Position numbers and translations under genes: made by a program. From the NCBI GenBank assembly GCA_002422865.1, contig DITN01000083.1:1-15768 (forward strand): a DNA stretch of 15,768 nt, written 5' to 3'. Under the pieces are notes generated by a model. That model did not search any database and was not told the DNA's origin. It saw only the letters and a program-made list of their open reading frames with translations. Below, piece after piece: positions 5,759-13,714 of the stretch (position 1 is the stretch's first letter; every line of letters starts with the position of its first letter). The DNA comes from Bacteroidetes bacterium UBA6183 (lineage in GTDB: Bacteria > Bacteroidota > Bacteroidia > UKL13-3).

Positions 5759-7219
5759 ATGCAAAAAGCACTGGTTTGGTTTAGAAAAGATTTAAGAATA
5801 CACGATCATGAGCCACTGAGTAAGGCTGTTCATCATGCAGATAAAGTTTTAGGTATATATTGTTTTGATCCACGAGATTATGTTTTATTACCTGCAGGTT
5901 TTCCAAAAACAGGTAGCTTTAGGGCAAAGTTTATCTTGCAAAGTGTTGCACAACTTAAAAATAAGTTGCAAGAAGTTGGCTCCGAACTACTTGTTTATGT
6001 AGGTAAGCCGGAAGATGTAATACCTAAGTTGTGTGAAGATTTAGGAGTTAAAGAGGTGTATTATCATCAAGAAGCCGCACCCGAAGAAAAGTTGGTTGAG
6101 GATGAATTAGAAAATAAATTATTTAAACTAAAAGTAACAGTTAAAAGCTTTTGGGGACATACCTTGTTTCACCCCGAAGATTTACCCTTTCCTTTAAAAC
6201 GTTTACCAGAATTGTTTACTGATTTTAGAAAAAGTGTTGAACGCGAATCAACTGTAAGATCTTGCGTTGATGCACCACAAAAAATAAATCCAATAACGCC
6301 AATTCCATATACGCAATTGCCGGGTATAAAAGAATTGGGGCTAGCCGAAATAGAACCAGACAACCGTGCAGTACTGAGTTTTAGAGGTGGTGAAGATGAA
6401 GCATTGGCTAGGCTTGATAATTATTTTTGGAGCAGCAATTTATTAAAACAGTATAAAGATACCCGTAACGAAATGCTAGGAGCAGATTACAGTACAAAGT
6501 TCTCTGCTTGGTTGGCTTTAGGTTGTATTAGTCCGCGTAAAATTTATGAAGAAATAACACGCTACGAAAATACCCATGTTAAAAACGACAGCACATATTG
6601 GTTAATTTTTGAATTGATGTGGCGCGATTACTACAGGTTTATCATGCTTAAACATGGCAGCGCAATTTTTAACATTGGAGGATTGCAAAACCTACCTGTA
6701 AAATGGAAATCAAATAAAGATTTGTTTGAACTGTGGCGTAATGGAAAAACTGGTTTTCCATTAATAGATGCCAATATGCAGGAGTTATTGCTAACAGGTT
6801 TTATGAGCAACCGTGGCCGACAAAATGTGGCTAGTTTTTTAACCAAAAACTTAGGGTTAAACTGGCAGTTAGGTGCACAATGGTTCGAGAGTCAGTTAAT
6901 TGATTATGATGTTTGCAGCAATTACGGCAACTGGAATTATGCAGCCGGTATCGGAAACGATGCGCGTGGGTTTCGTTATTTTAATATTGTAAAACAAGCT
7001 ACACAATATGATGCCAATGGCGATTATGTAAGGTATTGGTTACCGGGCTTGGCAAAAATTAATGGAGCCAGAGCGCATCAGCCATACGCCCTTAAGCCAA
7101 ACGAATTGCGCGATTATGATTTTGAATTAACCCGCGATTATTGGCAACCTATAGTCGATCTGGAAAAATCAGTAAAAGAAAATGAACGCATGTTTAATTC
7201 GGCACTTAAAGTGAAATGA
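5759..7219 (+). CDS. cry: DASH-type cryptochrome (cryptochrome/photolyase family)
   Basis: A 486-residue flavoprotein of the cryptochrome/photolyase family, DASH branch: blue-light-absorbing enzymes that bind FAD and a folate antenna and repair pyrimidine dimers mainly in single-stranded DNA. The photolyase N-terminal Rossmann domain starts ALVWFRKDLRIHDHEPL. DASH-typical blocks are FPKTGSFRAKFI (49-60), YYHQEAAPEE (101-110) and FWGHTLFHPEDLPF (131-144). The FAD-binding helical domain contains YSTKFSAWLALGCISPR, ELMWRDYYRF, FMSNRGRQNVASFL (348-361) and DYDVCSNYGNWNYAAGIGNDAR (split here as 382-403). Length is normal for the branch. The start is the ATG at 5759; an in-frame TTG at 5744 adds VVIG-like residues foreign to the family. 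It is preceded by two inverted repeats and ends 2 bp from the converging DUF4249 gene. Confidence 0.95.
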   Translation: MQKALVWFRKDLRIHDHEPLSKAVHHADKVLGIYCFDPRDYVLLPAGFPKTGSFRAKFILQSVAQLKNKLQEVGSELLVYVGKPEDVIPKLCEDLGVKEVYYHQEAAPEEKLVEDELENKLFKLKVTVKSFWGHTLFHPEDLPFPLKRLPELFTDFRKSVERESTVRSCVDAPQKINPITPIPYTQLPGIKELGLAEIEPDNRAVLSFRGGEDEALARLDNYFWSSNLLKQYKDTRNEMLGADYSTKFSAWLALGCISPRKIYEEITRYENTHVKNDSTYWLIFELMWRDYYRFIMLKHGSAIFNIGGLQNLPVKWKSNKDLFELWRNGKTGFPLIDANMQELLLTGFMSNRGRQNVASFLTKNLGLNWQLGAQWFESQLIDYDVCSNYGNWNYAAGIGNDARGFRYFNIVKQATQYDANGDYVRYWLPGLAKINGARAHQPYALKPNELRDYDFELTRDYWQPIVDLEKSVKENERMFNSALKVK

Positions 7220-7221
7220 TG

Positions 7222-8097
7222 TTATTTAATAATTACACTTCTGAAACTAACCCCATAACCGGTAAAAGAACCTACAGCTCCTTGAATGTTAGACTTTACA
7301 GATATTGGTGTTGCAAATGGCCCTCCATTATTGGCTGCTCTAGCAAACGATTCCCAAAACAAATATTCTTTTCTTCCAACAGAGGTAAGGTACAAACTTA
7401 AGGTATCTCCAAAATTAAATGGACGAAAAAAACTGTAAGGTCTAACACCATCATTTAAAAATGCATCATCAAACGTTCTGAATTGTGATGCTGAACCCCA
7501 TCCCAATAAATAAGGATTAAAACCATTTTGAATGGCCAAACGGTAATTGTTCTGGTCAGGGCCATCGGTAAACTCAAACGTAACATACATGTCGGTATCG
7601 CCCTCTTGTGTGTCAAACTCTTGTCGCCAAAAAACAGTATCTATTTCAACCACCTTTGGTATAGAGGTATAACCAATAACACGTTCTTTTTCTGCTGTAA
7701 TTTCAAGTTTGTAGGGAACTCCAATTTGTGGGCTTATAGTAGGGTTGAAGTATATACCGCTGAATCCCGGCAACAAAAAATCAATGCCCGGTATGGTGTT
7801 GATATCAATCATTTGAATTCGTGCACTGTCATTCCAAATGGTGTCGTTACCCACAATAGTTCCCGGGGTAATATAAACCAAAGCATTTCTCACCCCATTA
7901 AGTGAAAGGTCGGGGTTAAAATAATCTATGGTTCGGCTTATGTATACGTAATTTAGGTTCGGAAACTGTTGGTTAATACTGGCCTCAACCACCAAGCTGG
8001 CTTTACCCGGAGGTAAGTCAACCGTAATTTCTTTTTCGCATGCAGCAAATAACAACATGCTTAAACCTAAAATTAAATAGTTTAATATTTGTTTCAT
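7222..8097 (-). CDS. DUF4249 lipoprotein, partner of the TonB-dependent receptor
   Basis: A 291-residue lipoprotein of the Bacteroidota DUF4249 family. The signal peptide ends in the lipobox LLFAAC with Cys20 as the lipidated residue, followed by EKEITVDLPPGKASLVVEASI, the usual opening of DUF4249 proteins. The rest is beta-rich (YVYISRTIDYF, VGVPYKLEITAE-like strands, VTFEFTDGPDQNNYRL). It is expected to sit in the outer membrane, on the periplasmic or outer face. DUF4249 genes commonly follow a TonB-dependent receptor, as here, after only 4 bp, and the protein presumably helps capture or pass on the receptor's ligand; this is inference from context. The ligand is unknown. The gene ends 2 bp from the end of the converging cryptochrome gene. 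Confidence 0.9.
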   Translation of the reverse strand: MKQILNYLILGLSMLLFAACEKEITVDLPPGKASLVVEASINQQFPNLNYVYISRTIDYFNPDLSLNGVRNALVYITPGTIVGNDTIWNDSARIQMIDINTIPGIDFLLPGFSGIYFNPTISPQIGVPYKLEITAEKERVIGYTSIPKVVEIDTVFWRQEFDTQEGDTDMYVTFEFTDGPDQNNYRLAIQNGFNPYLLGWGSASQFRTFDDAFLNDGVRPYSFFRPFNFGDTLSLYLTSVGRKEYLFWESFARAANNGGPFATPISVKSNIQGAVGSFTGYGVSFRSVIIK

Positions 8098-8101
8098 GCT
8101 T

Positions 8102-10474
8102 TTAAAATTTAAAGTTCCAGGCTACGGATGGTAAAATAGGGAAGAGGTAAACCATGTATGCTTTCACCCTCATTTCTTCAATATCGGGCACAAAATAAAT
8201 AAAGTAAGGATTGGCCCTGTTGTACACATTATAAATGCTGAAGTTCCATGAAGATTCGAATTTTTGTGTTTGTTTTTGCAGGTATGTAAACGAAACATCC
8301 ATGCGGTGGTATGCAGGAAGTCTGAAATCATTTATTTTATCATACACATCAACAAAGGTAAACTTAGGTTCGTTTTCAATAATGTCGTAACCCGGGCGGT
8401 AGGCAAAACGCGAAGTGGGAAGTGTTGCTGCGTTTCCGGTTCCATAAACAAACACCAACGTGCCACTCCATTTTTTATTAAATTGGTATGATGCCACAAG
8501 GCTAATGTCGTGTGTACGATCGTACCTGAAAAAGTAAGATTTACCTTGGTTTAATTCGTCAAACTGACGCGTACTTCTACTCCATGTGTAGCCTATCCAA
8601 CCGGTGAGTTTACCAAATTTTTTCTTCGCAAAGAATTCAACTCCATACGATAAACCTTCGCCAAAAATCATTTCGTTTTCCAGATTTTGGTTGAAGAACA
8701 AATTAGCGCCCGGCTTAAACTCTATTTGGTTGTACATTGGCTTGTAATAGGCCTCAATTGAAGTTTCGTAAAGGTTTTCGTTGAAGTTCTTGAACACACC
8801 CAAAGCATATTGGTAAGCCAATTGGGGTTTAACTAGTTTAGATGATGGTACCCACAAATCGGCTGGAAACTGTGCACCACTTGTAGTGGCCAAATGCAAA
8901 AATTGGTAAGTGCGCGTAAACGAAGCTTTAACAGAAGTGTTTGAGTTTAATAATAATGTACCCGCTAAACGTGGCTCTAAACCCGGATAAGTTACTATAA
9001 CATCTCCTTTGTTGTAGGTTTTTCCTTGGCCTATTTCAATTCCTTCCGAATCGAAAACGCGTTCGGTGTATGGTCCAATTTGGGTGAAAAATACTGCTCT
9101 TATACCCGCGTTAAATGTAAGTCTTGGGCCAAGTTTAAATTCATCCATGGCATACAATGCCCATTCGTGTGCATACTGTTTGTTTATACTTTCATCAATG
9201 GTTATGGTGCCTACTTGTCCGGTGGCAATACCGGGTGTAAACGTATGGTATATGTACTGTCCGCCAAATTTAATACTGTGATTTTTATTAGGGGTGAAGT
9301 AAAAATCTTGCTTCACGTTTAAGTCTTCAAGTCCTGATGAAAGTTTAAATCCATTCTCTCCAAACTCAAACTGATTGTTTAAATCGTATCGATTGTATAT
9401 AAAAATGGTATTGGAGTAAAGTTTTTTATTAAAGCTATGAAACCACTTTAAACTTGCTGCTGCATTTCCCCAACCTACTTGGAATTTTACCAATTGGTTG
9501 GTAGGACTTCTAAAATTAAAAATATCTCTGCCATAATAACCCGAAAATGAAAGTTTGTTTCTGTCATTCAGGTGGATGTGTGCTTTAGCGTTAAAATCAT
9601 AAAAATAGTATCCGTTTGATTTTTGTTCTTCCGTCAAAAAAGGTTTTACCAATGCATCAATATAAGTTCTGCGTGCAGCAACCATAAATGCGCTCTTGCC
9701 TTTTTGTATTGGTCCTTCGGCCATTATTCGGGATGATATCAACCCAATACCTCCATTAACTTTGTACTTTTGTTCGTCACCCTCACGTAAATTTACATTG
9801 AGTATTGATGATAGACGGCCGCCATAATTTGCCGGTATTCCGCCTTTTATCACTTCTACATTTCTTACAGCATCAGTGTTAAATACGGATAAAAAACCCA
9901 ATAAGTGTGATGCATTGTAAATTACAGCATCATCCATTAAAATTAAGTTCTGGTCAGGCCCCCCTCCACGCACATAAAACCCGGTTCCTCCTTCTCCACC
10001 GCTTTTTATTCCGGGCAATAGGGTAATGGCTTTTAATACATCAGGCTCACCAAAAATTACCGGTAATGTTTTTACTTGCTCACCACTTAATTCAACTCGA
10101 CTCATCTCAGTACTAGTGACATTCTTATTGTTTCGTTGCCCTGTGATTACGGCCTCTTTGGTTGATATGGCATTGCTGCTTAAGGCGAAATTTATATTAA
10201 TATCTTGGGCTGATACGGTTACGGTTCTTTGTTGAGTAATGTATCCTAAATAAGAAATCTGGAAGGTGTAGCTTCCCGTGGTTAAGTCTATTTTATAATA
10301 TCCTTTTACATCAGTTGCCGCTCCTTTTTTACCATCAATGGTTTTAATAATAGCACCAACCAAAGCCTCTCCTGTGATCGAATCTTTAACAAAACCGTTA
10401 ATAGTTTGCCCATATAATTTGGACCCTACAAGAGTTAAGCATACACATACAAATAATGATATAAATGGTTTCAC
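8102..10474 (-). CDS. TonB-dependent receptor with CarboxypepD_reg-like N-terminal domain
   Basis: A 790-residue outer-membrane receptor that would import a ligand using energy from TonB-ExbBD. Residues 1-22 are a signal peptide. Residues about 24-100 form the CarboxypepD_reg-like beta-sandwich (INGFVKDSITGEALVGAII ... GYYKIDLTTGSYTFQISYLGY) common in Bacteroidota receptors. The plug (about 118-232) carries GTGFYVRGGGPDQNLILMDD, VFNTDAVRNVEVIKGGIPA and NYGGRLSSILNV. The rest is a 22-strand-type barrel ending in the aromatic NFKF, a usual outer-membrane insertion signal. No SusD partner is present; the DUF4249 lipoprotein takes that place. The start is GTG at 10474-10472, the only reasonable start before the signal peptide within a frame closed at 10505-10507. 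A Fur-like palindrome upstream suggests iron-linked control, which is unproven. Confidence 0.94.
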   Translation of the reverse strand: MKPFISLFVCVCLTLVGSKLYGQTINGFVKDSITGEALVGAIIKTIDGKKGAATDVKGYYKIDLTTGSYTFQISYLGYITQQRTVTVSAQDININFALSSNAISTKEAVITGQRNNKNVTSTEMSRVELSGEQVKTLPVIFGEPDVLKAITLLPGIKSGGEGGTGFYVRGGGPDQNLILMDDAVIYNASHLLGFLSVFNTDAVRNVEVIKGGIPANYGGRLSSILNVNLREGDEQKYKVNGGIGLISSRIMAEGPIQKGKSAFMVAARRTYIDALVKPFLTEEQKSNGYYFYDFNAKAHIHLNDRNKLSFSGYYGRDIFNFRSPTNQLVKFQVGWGNAAASLKWFHSFNKKLYSNTIFIYNRYDLNNQFEFGENGFKLSSGLEDLNVKQDFYFTPNKNHSIKFGGQYIYHTFTPGIATGQVGTITIDESINKQYAHEWALYAMDEFKLGPRLTFNAGIRAVFFTQIGPYTERVFDSEGIEIGQGKTYNKGDVIVTYPGLEPRLAGTLLLNSNTSVKASFTRTYQFLHLATTSGAQFPADLWVPSSKLVKPQLAYQYALGVFKNFNENLYETSIEAYYKPMYNQIEFKPGANLFFNQNLENEMIFGEGLSYGVEFFAKKKFGKLTGWIGYTWSRSTRQFDELNQGKSYFFRYDRTHDISLVASYQFNKKWSGTLVFVYGTGNAATLPTSRFAYRPGYDIIENEPKFTFVDVYDKINDFRLPAYHRMDVSFTYLQKQTQKFESSWNFSIYNVYNRANPYFIYFVPDIEEMRVKAYMVYLFPILPSVAWNFKF

Positions 10475-10595
10475 CCCAAGTAAACAGCTAAAAGTTAAAA
10501 TGGTTTAACGTTAAATTTCCCTAAACAGATACTTAGACTTTTAAAGCGCGCGTTTAGTTGCTTGATTATAAGATTGCAATATATTCCATAAAATT

Positions 10596-10609
10596 TGATA
10601 ATTATCATC
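10596..10609. promoter_or_regulatory. Fur-box-like palindrome between receptor and oxygenase genes
   Basis: TGATAATTATCA (10596-10607) is a perfect 12-bp palindrome. Read as 6-1-6 (GATAAT-t-ATCATC, 10597-10609) it differs by one base in the arms from the core of the classical Fur box (GATAAT-n-ATTATC). It is 122 bp before the TonB-dependent receptor start and 21 bp before the -7-like box of the 2OG-Fe(II) oxygenase gene, so it could serve either. AT-rich palindromes also occur by chance. Confidence 0.4.
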
Positions 10610-10630
10610 CAAACTATCGATGCTAATGCG

Positions 10631-10638
10631 CATATTTG
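10631..10638 (+). promoter_or_regulatory. -7-like promoter box of the oxygenase gene
   Basis: CATATTTG differs from TAnnTTTG only in the first base and lies 24 bp before the ATG at 10663. No TTG is found at the usual -33 distance. The box includes the TTG at 10636 that would otherwise give a longer reading frame. Confidence 0.4.
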
Positions 10639-10662
10639 TTTCAGACAATTACTTATAAAGCT

Positions 10663-11433
10663 ATGATTAGATTTGATTATATAGAGGCCAACCAAGAAAA
10701 GTTTAGAAATGATTTTTTAAATGCAAAGCCATTTGCGCACTTGGCAGTGGATGGGATTTGTGATGAGGCCAAATTAACCGAATTATATAACCTGATACCG
10801 GACATTGAAACACCTAGTGCAGATTATGTTTTTGGTAAAAATAAATTCGAGAAATCTAAGTTCAGAGAATTGGGCGGTTTGTTTGATGAATTGCACCAAG
10901 ATTTTATTTCAGAACGTTTCCAAAAATGGTTGAAATACGTGAGTAACGAGGATGTATTTGTAGACAATGCCTTTTATGGAGGAGGAATTCATCAAGGTAA
11001 AACAGGCAGCTTTTTAGATATGCATGCCGATTTTAATTATCACCCACTAAACGATAAATGGTTCAGGAATTTAAACTTGTTGTTGTACATCAACAAAGAT
11101 TGGAAAAAAGAACATGGGGGAGAGTTGAAACTGGAGCATGCTGATACAGGGGTTAAAACTGAAGTTGATGTGCCTTTTAACCGCTTAGCCATTATGCTTT
11201 GCAGAGGTTATACTTTACATGGTTATGATGCCATTCGTTTTCCGGAAGGTAAATACCGCACTAGTATTGCTGCTTATGCATACACTTTGCACGAACAACC
11301 TTTAGAAGATGCACGTACCACGGTTTGGCATGTAGAAAAAAACAACCCAATAAAGTATCTATTATCTAAGATTTGGGTTCCTGCTGTTAAACTAAAAAGT
11401 AAATTTAGCAAAAGTAAAACAGCTGACCATTAA
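10663..11433 (+). CDS. 2OG-Fe(II) oxygenase superfamily protein
   Basis: A 256-residue cytoplasmic protein of the 2-oxoglutarate/Fe(II) oxygenase superfamily, close to the prolyl-4-hydroxylase-like group (PF13640 type). The iron ligands are visible: the HxD motif in FLDMHADFNYHP (His121, Asp123) and the distal His186 in CRGYTLHGYD. Arg199 in GKYRTSIAAYAY is placed to bind the 2-oxoglutarate carboxylate. The strand RNLNLLLYINKDWKKEHGGELKL, cited here in parts (RNLNLLLYIN, HGGELKLEH), is typical of the double-stranded beta-helix core. The hydroxylated substrate is unknown; proteins of this kind often act on proteins, sugars or secondary metabolites. I start it at the ATG at 10663; the longer TTG start at 10636 falls inside a -7-like box. 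ispD follows after 2 bp, so they are probably cotranscribed although no functional link is evident. Confidence 0.87.
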   Translation: MIRFDYIEANQEKFRNDFLNAKPFAHLAVDGICDEAKLTELYNLIPDIETPSADYVFGKNKFEKSKFRELGGLFDELHQDFISERFQKWLKYVSNEDVFVDNAFYGGGIHQGKTGSFLDMHADFNYHPLNDKWFRNLNLLLYINKDWKKEHGGELKLEHADTGVKTEVDVPFNRLAIMLCRGYTLHGYDAIRFPEGKYRTSIAAYAYTLHEQPLEDARTTVWHVEKNNPIKYLLSKIWVPAVKLKSKFSKSKTADH

Positions 11434-11435
11434 AG

Positions 11436-12089
11436 ATGGATAAGTATGCTGTTGTAGTAGCCGGAGGTAGTGGCCTGCGCATGGGAGCCAATATTCCAAA
11501 GCAATTTTTATTGCTTAAAGGTAAACCCGTGTTGATGCATACATTACAAAAATTTTCAGACTGCAAACAGATTGTTCTGGTTTTGCCCGAGGCACAAGTA
11601 ACTTATTGGAGTGAGTTGTGTAACCAGTACAACTTTACCTTGCCCCATACCGTTGTATATGGAGGGAAAGAACGTTTTTTATCGGTATTAAATGGGTTAA
11701 ATGCCTTGCCCGATGAGGGGTTGGTAGCTATACATGATGGAGTTAGGCCTTGTGTAACCGAGCAAATAATTTTTAATAGTTTTAATGAGGCTGAAAAGCA
11801 CGGTAATGCCATTGTTGCTGTGCCATCAAAAGATAGCATCAGGCTGGTGGATGATGGAAAATCAATTGCTGTGGATAGAAGCAAGTATTACCTGATTCAA
11901 ACCCCGCAAACGTTTAATTTGGCATTACTTAAAAAAGTATACGGGCAAACGGTTTATCAACCCACCTTTACTGATGATGCCTCTGTTTTTGAATCCGCAG
12001 GACATCACATTCATCTGGTAAAAGGAGAGTACACCAATATTAAAATAACAACGCCAGAGGATTTACCTCTGGCGGAATTGTTCTTATAA
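11436..12089 (+). CDS. ispD: 2-C-methyl-D-erythritol 4-phosphate cytidylyltransferase (IspD)
   Basis: A 217-residue enzyme that joins MEP and CTP to give CDP-ME in the non-mevalonate isoprenoid pathway, in the cytoplasm. The CTP-binding loop AGGSGLRMGANIPKQFL (9-25) has the essential Arg15 and Lys22. VAIHDGVRPCV (97-107), DRSKYYLIQTPQTF with Arg148, TDDASVFE (179-186) and NIKITTPEDL with Lys203 complete the family signature. Length is normal. The ATG lies 2 bp after the oxygenase stop, which suggests coupled expression; no other isoprenoid gene is nearby. The last codons contain a perfect 9-bp hairpin (12052-12074). The gene ends 3 bp from the converging tryptophan dioxygenase gene. Confidence 0.96.
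   Translation: MDKYAVVVAGGSGLRMGANIPKQFLLLKGKPVLMHTLQKFSDCKQIVLVLPEAQVTYWSELCNQYNFTLPHTVVYGGKERFLSVLNGLNALPDEGLVAIHDGVRPCVTEQIIFNSFNEAEKHGNAIVAVPSKDSIRLVDDGKSIAVDRSKYYLIQTPQTFNLALLKKVYGQTVYQPTFTDDASVFESAGHHIHLVKGEYTNIKITTPEDLPLAELFL
12052..12074. repeat. Perfect 9-bp hairpin at the 3' end of ispD
   Basis: CGCCAGAGG (12052-12060) pairs fully with CCTCTGGCG (12066-12074) around the loop ATTTA, inside the codons for TPEDLPLAE. It is GC-rich in an AT-rich setting. The nearest T-rich run on the plus strand (12094-12101) is 20 bp away, so it is not a canonical terminator. Because it is symmetrical and close to both convergent stops, it might slow polymerase or protect RNA ends on both strands. Confidence 0.5.
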
Positions 12090-12092
12090 AAA

Positions 12093-13052
12093 TTATTTTT
12101 TAGTGAGTAAGTCGATGATACCTTGCTTACCCCACTCTTCTATTTCTTTTTCACTCCACAGTTCAGGGTAAAAAACACGTTTTTGGAAACGTGGAGGTAA
12201 ATACTTTTGCCAGTTTGTTCCACCTGTTGCAGCAATATCTTCAGGGTTTTTGTGTAAATACCTTACCGCTGATTTATAATGTTGCAATGGCCAGTTTACA
12301 TTCACATTCACATCAAACTGTCTTAATTGTTCGCGTAACTCGGCATGTTGTTGTGCTTCTGCCGGCATATGTTTAAAGGTAACCCAAAGATTTTTTGTGG
12401 CGTATTCTTTTGCCAATTCAACTAAACGATTACTATACTTGTCCTCAAACTGAGTTAAGGTTAATGTTTTTTTACCTGTGGCCAATTCTGTTGCACCTGC
12501 TTTCCAATAGATGTGTTCAAATTGGTCGTATATAGATGAATCAAAAGTGATTTTATTGCGGTAATCTTTGTCAACCAAATGAATCATATCCGTAGCGCAA
12601 ATCTCTATCATGCGGTACTGTGCGCTTTGAAACCCACTGGCCGGTAACAAACTCATGCGGTATTTTAAAAACTGTTTGTGGTCCATACCATCAACCATAA
12701 TCTCAAAAGAGTGCGTAAGGTTGCGGAAATATGAATTCATACGTTTTACTCGTGCAGCAAAAAAATCAGGGTCTATGTTTTCGGCTTGCGCTGCAATTTG
12801 CTCCATTTCGTGCAGGGTAAGCCTGAAGTACAACTCAGTTATTTGATGATAAATAATAAAAATGACTTCATCTTTAATTGGGGTACGTGGTTTTTGTAAG
12901 GTAAGTAGGGTATCTACTTCTACGTAATCCCAGTAGTTTAAGTAATTTGCATGTAATAACCCTTCTAAGTAGGCCTTAATGTCCTGACCCGATTTGGTGT
13001 ATTTTTGTTTGAGCTGACTGAGTAAACTCAAGGTTTCTTGATCTAATTCCAT
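12093..13052 (-). CDS. kynA: Tryptophan 2,3-dioxygenase
   Basis: A 319-residue heme enzyme opening the indole ring of L-tryptophan with O2 to N-formylkynurenine, the first step of the kynurenine route. The family block YWDYVEVDTLLTLQKPRT, then DEVIFIIYHQITELYFRLTL with His69 (active-site His equivalent) is clear. FQSAQYRMIEI holds Arg147, matching the substrate-carboxylate arginine region. WPLQHYKSAVRYL with His258 is the likely heme ligand, and ATGGTNWQKYLPP (275-287) matches the GTGGS substrate loop. It is somewhat divergent from the proteobacterial form, as is common in Bacteroidota. The ATG at 13052 is 14 bp after the rfbC stop, so the two may share a transcript. No kynureninase or other kynurenine gene is in the window. 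Residue roles are assigned by alignment from memory. Confidence 0.93.
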   Translation of the reverse strand: MELDQETLSLLSQLKQKYTKSGQDIKAYLEGLLHANYLNYWDYVEVDTLLTLQKPRTPIKDEVIFIIYHQITELYFRLTLHEMEQIAAQAENIDPDFFAARVKRMNSYFRNLTHSFEIMVDGMDHKQFLKYRMSLLPASGFQSAQYRMIEICATDMIHLVDKDYRNKITFDSSIYDQFEHIYWKAGATELATGKKTLTLTQFEDKYSNRLVELAKEYATKNLWVTFKHMPAEAQQHAELREQLRQFDVNVNVNWPLQHYKSAVRYLHKNPEDIAATGGTNWQKYLPPRFQKRVFYPELWSEKEIEEWGKQGIIDLLTKK

Positions 13053-13066
13053 TTGTTGGTTAACAA

Positions 13067-13609
13067 TTAAAATGGTGAAACAAAATCTTTAAATAAAGGT
13101 AGAACCTGGTCTTTGTCTGATACAATAGGTTCTTGCGTATGCCAGTTAATATGCAGGTCGGCATCATTCCATAAAATACCGCCTTCGCTTTCTTTGTTGT
13201 ATACATTGGTGCACTTGTACTCAAAGATGGTGTTATCCTTTAGTGTTGCAAAACCATGAGCAAACCCTGCGGGAATCCAAAATTGAGTCATATTCTCCTC
13301 ATTCAACTCAATAGCAAAATGTTGGCCATAAGTTGCTGAGTTTTTCCTAATATCCACTACCACATCTAAAACTGCACCTTTTACTACACGCACCAATTTA
13401 CCTTGTTCAAAAGGAGGTCCCTGAAAATGTAACCCCCTAACGGCACCAAATTGTGACAGCGATTGATTGTCTTGTACAAACTCCTGCGCAATGCCTGCCT
13501 CCATATAGCGTTGCTTGTTATAAGGCTCGAAAAAGTAGCCCCTTGAATCGTAAAATACTTTTGGTTTAATTACCAATAAACCTGCTAAAGGTGTTGTTGT
13601 TATTTCCAA
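13067..13609 (-). CDS. rfbC: dTDP-4-dehydrorhamnose 3,5-epimerase
   Basis: The RmlC/RfbC epimerase, which converts dTDP-4-keto-6-deoxyglucose to dTDP-4-keto-rhamnose for surface polysaccharides. Signatures are IKPKVFYDSRGYFFEPYN, DNQSLSQFGAVRGLHFQ with catalytic His61, KLVRVVKGAVLDVVVDIR, and FWIPAGFAHGFATL followed by the catalytic-region Tyr131. The frame is open to an ATG at 13666, but a perfect -7 box (13637-13644) lies inside that extension and the added residues (MCMWDNFILLPKL...) are not family-like. I therefore start it at the TTG at 13609-13607, giving 180 residues (initiator, then EITTTPLAG), the usual family length and beginning. No other rhamnose gene is nearby. kynA follows 14 bp downstream. 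The start call is the least certain part. Confidence 0.92.
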   Translation of the reverse strand: MEITTTPLAGLLVIKPKVFYDSRGYFFEPYNKQRYMEAGIAQEFVQDNQSLSQFGAVRGLHFQGPPFEQGKLVRVVKGAVLDVVVDIRKNSATYGQHFAIELNEENMTQFWIPAGFAHGFATLKDNTIFEYKCTNVYNKESEGGILWNDADLHINWHTQEPIVSDKDQVLPLFKDFVSPF

Positions 13610-13636
13610 TGATGTAACAATTAAGATTAACTTGGG

Positions 13637-13644
13637 CAAAAGTA
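13637..13644 (-). promoter_or_regulatory. -7 promoter box of rfbC
   Basis: On the minus strand this reads TACTTTTG, a perfect TAnnTTTG, 27 bp before the proposed TTG start of rfbC. The -33 region has no clear TTG. Its position excludes the longer start at 13666. Confidence 0.55.
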
Positions 13645-13701
13645 TAAAATTATCCCACATACACACGTTGATAATGAGGTATCGTTTTTAATAAATTCTG
13701 T

Positions 13702-13709
13702 TATTTTTG
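13702..13709 (+). promoter_or_regulatory. -7 promoter box abutting the coiled-coil protein start
   Basis: TATTTTTG matches TAnnTTTG fully and ends five bases before the ATG at 13715, predicting a leaderless or nearly leaderless transcript. No TTG is seen at the usual -33 distance. The geometry is almost the same as at the YheT-type hydrolase (5583-5590). Confidence 0.55.
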
Positions 13710-13714
13710 CGCAC

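Noticed and set aside
7216..7401. Small plus-strand frame overlapping the cryptochrome stop
   Set aside because: It is antisense to the DUF4249 gene and its translation has no family-like features.
9026..9322. Plus-strand frames inside the TonB receptor gene
   Set aside because: They are shadows of a long, well-supported receptor gene on the minus strand.
10495..10695. Minus-strand 66-codon frame in the receptor/oxygenase intergenic region
   Set aside because: It overlaps the start of the oxygenase gene and the Fur-like palindrome; it is AT-driven and has no recognisable pattern.
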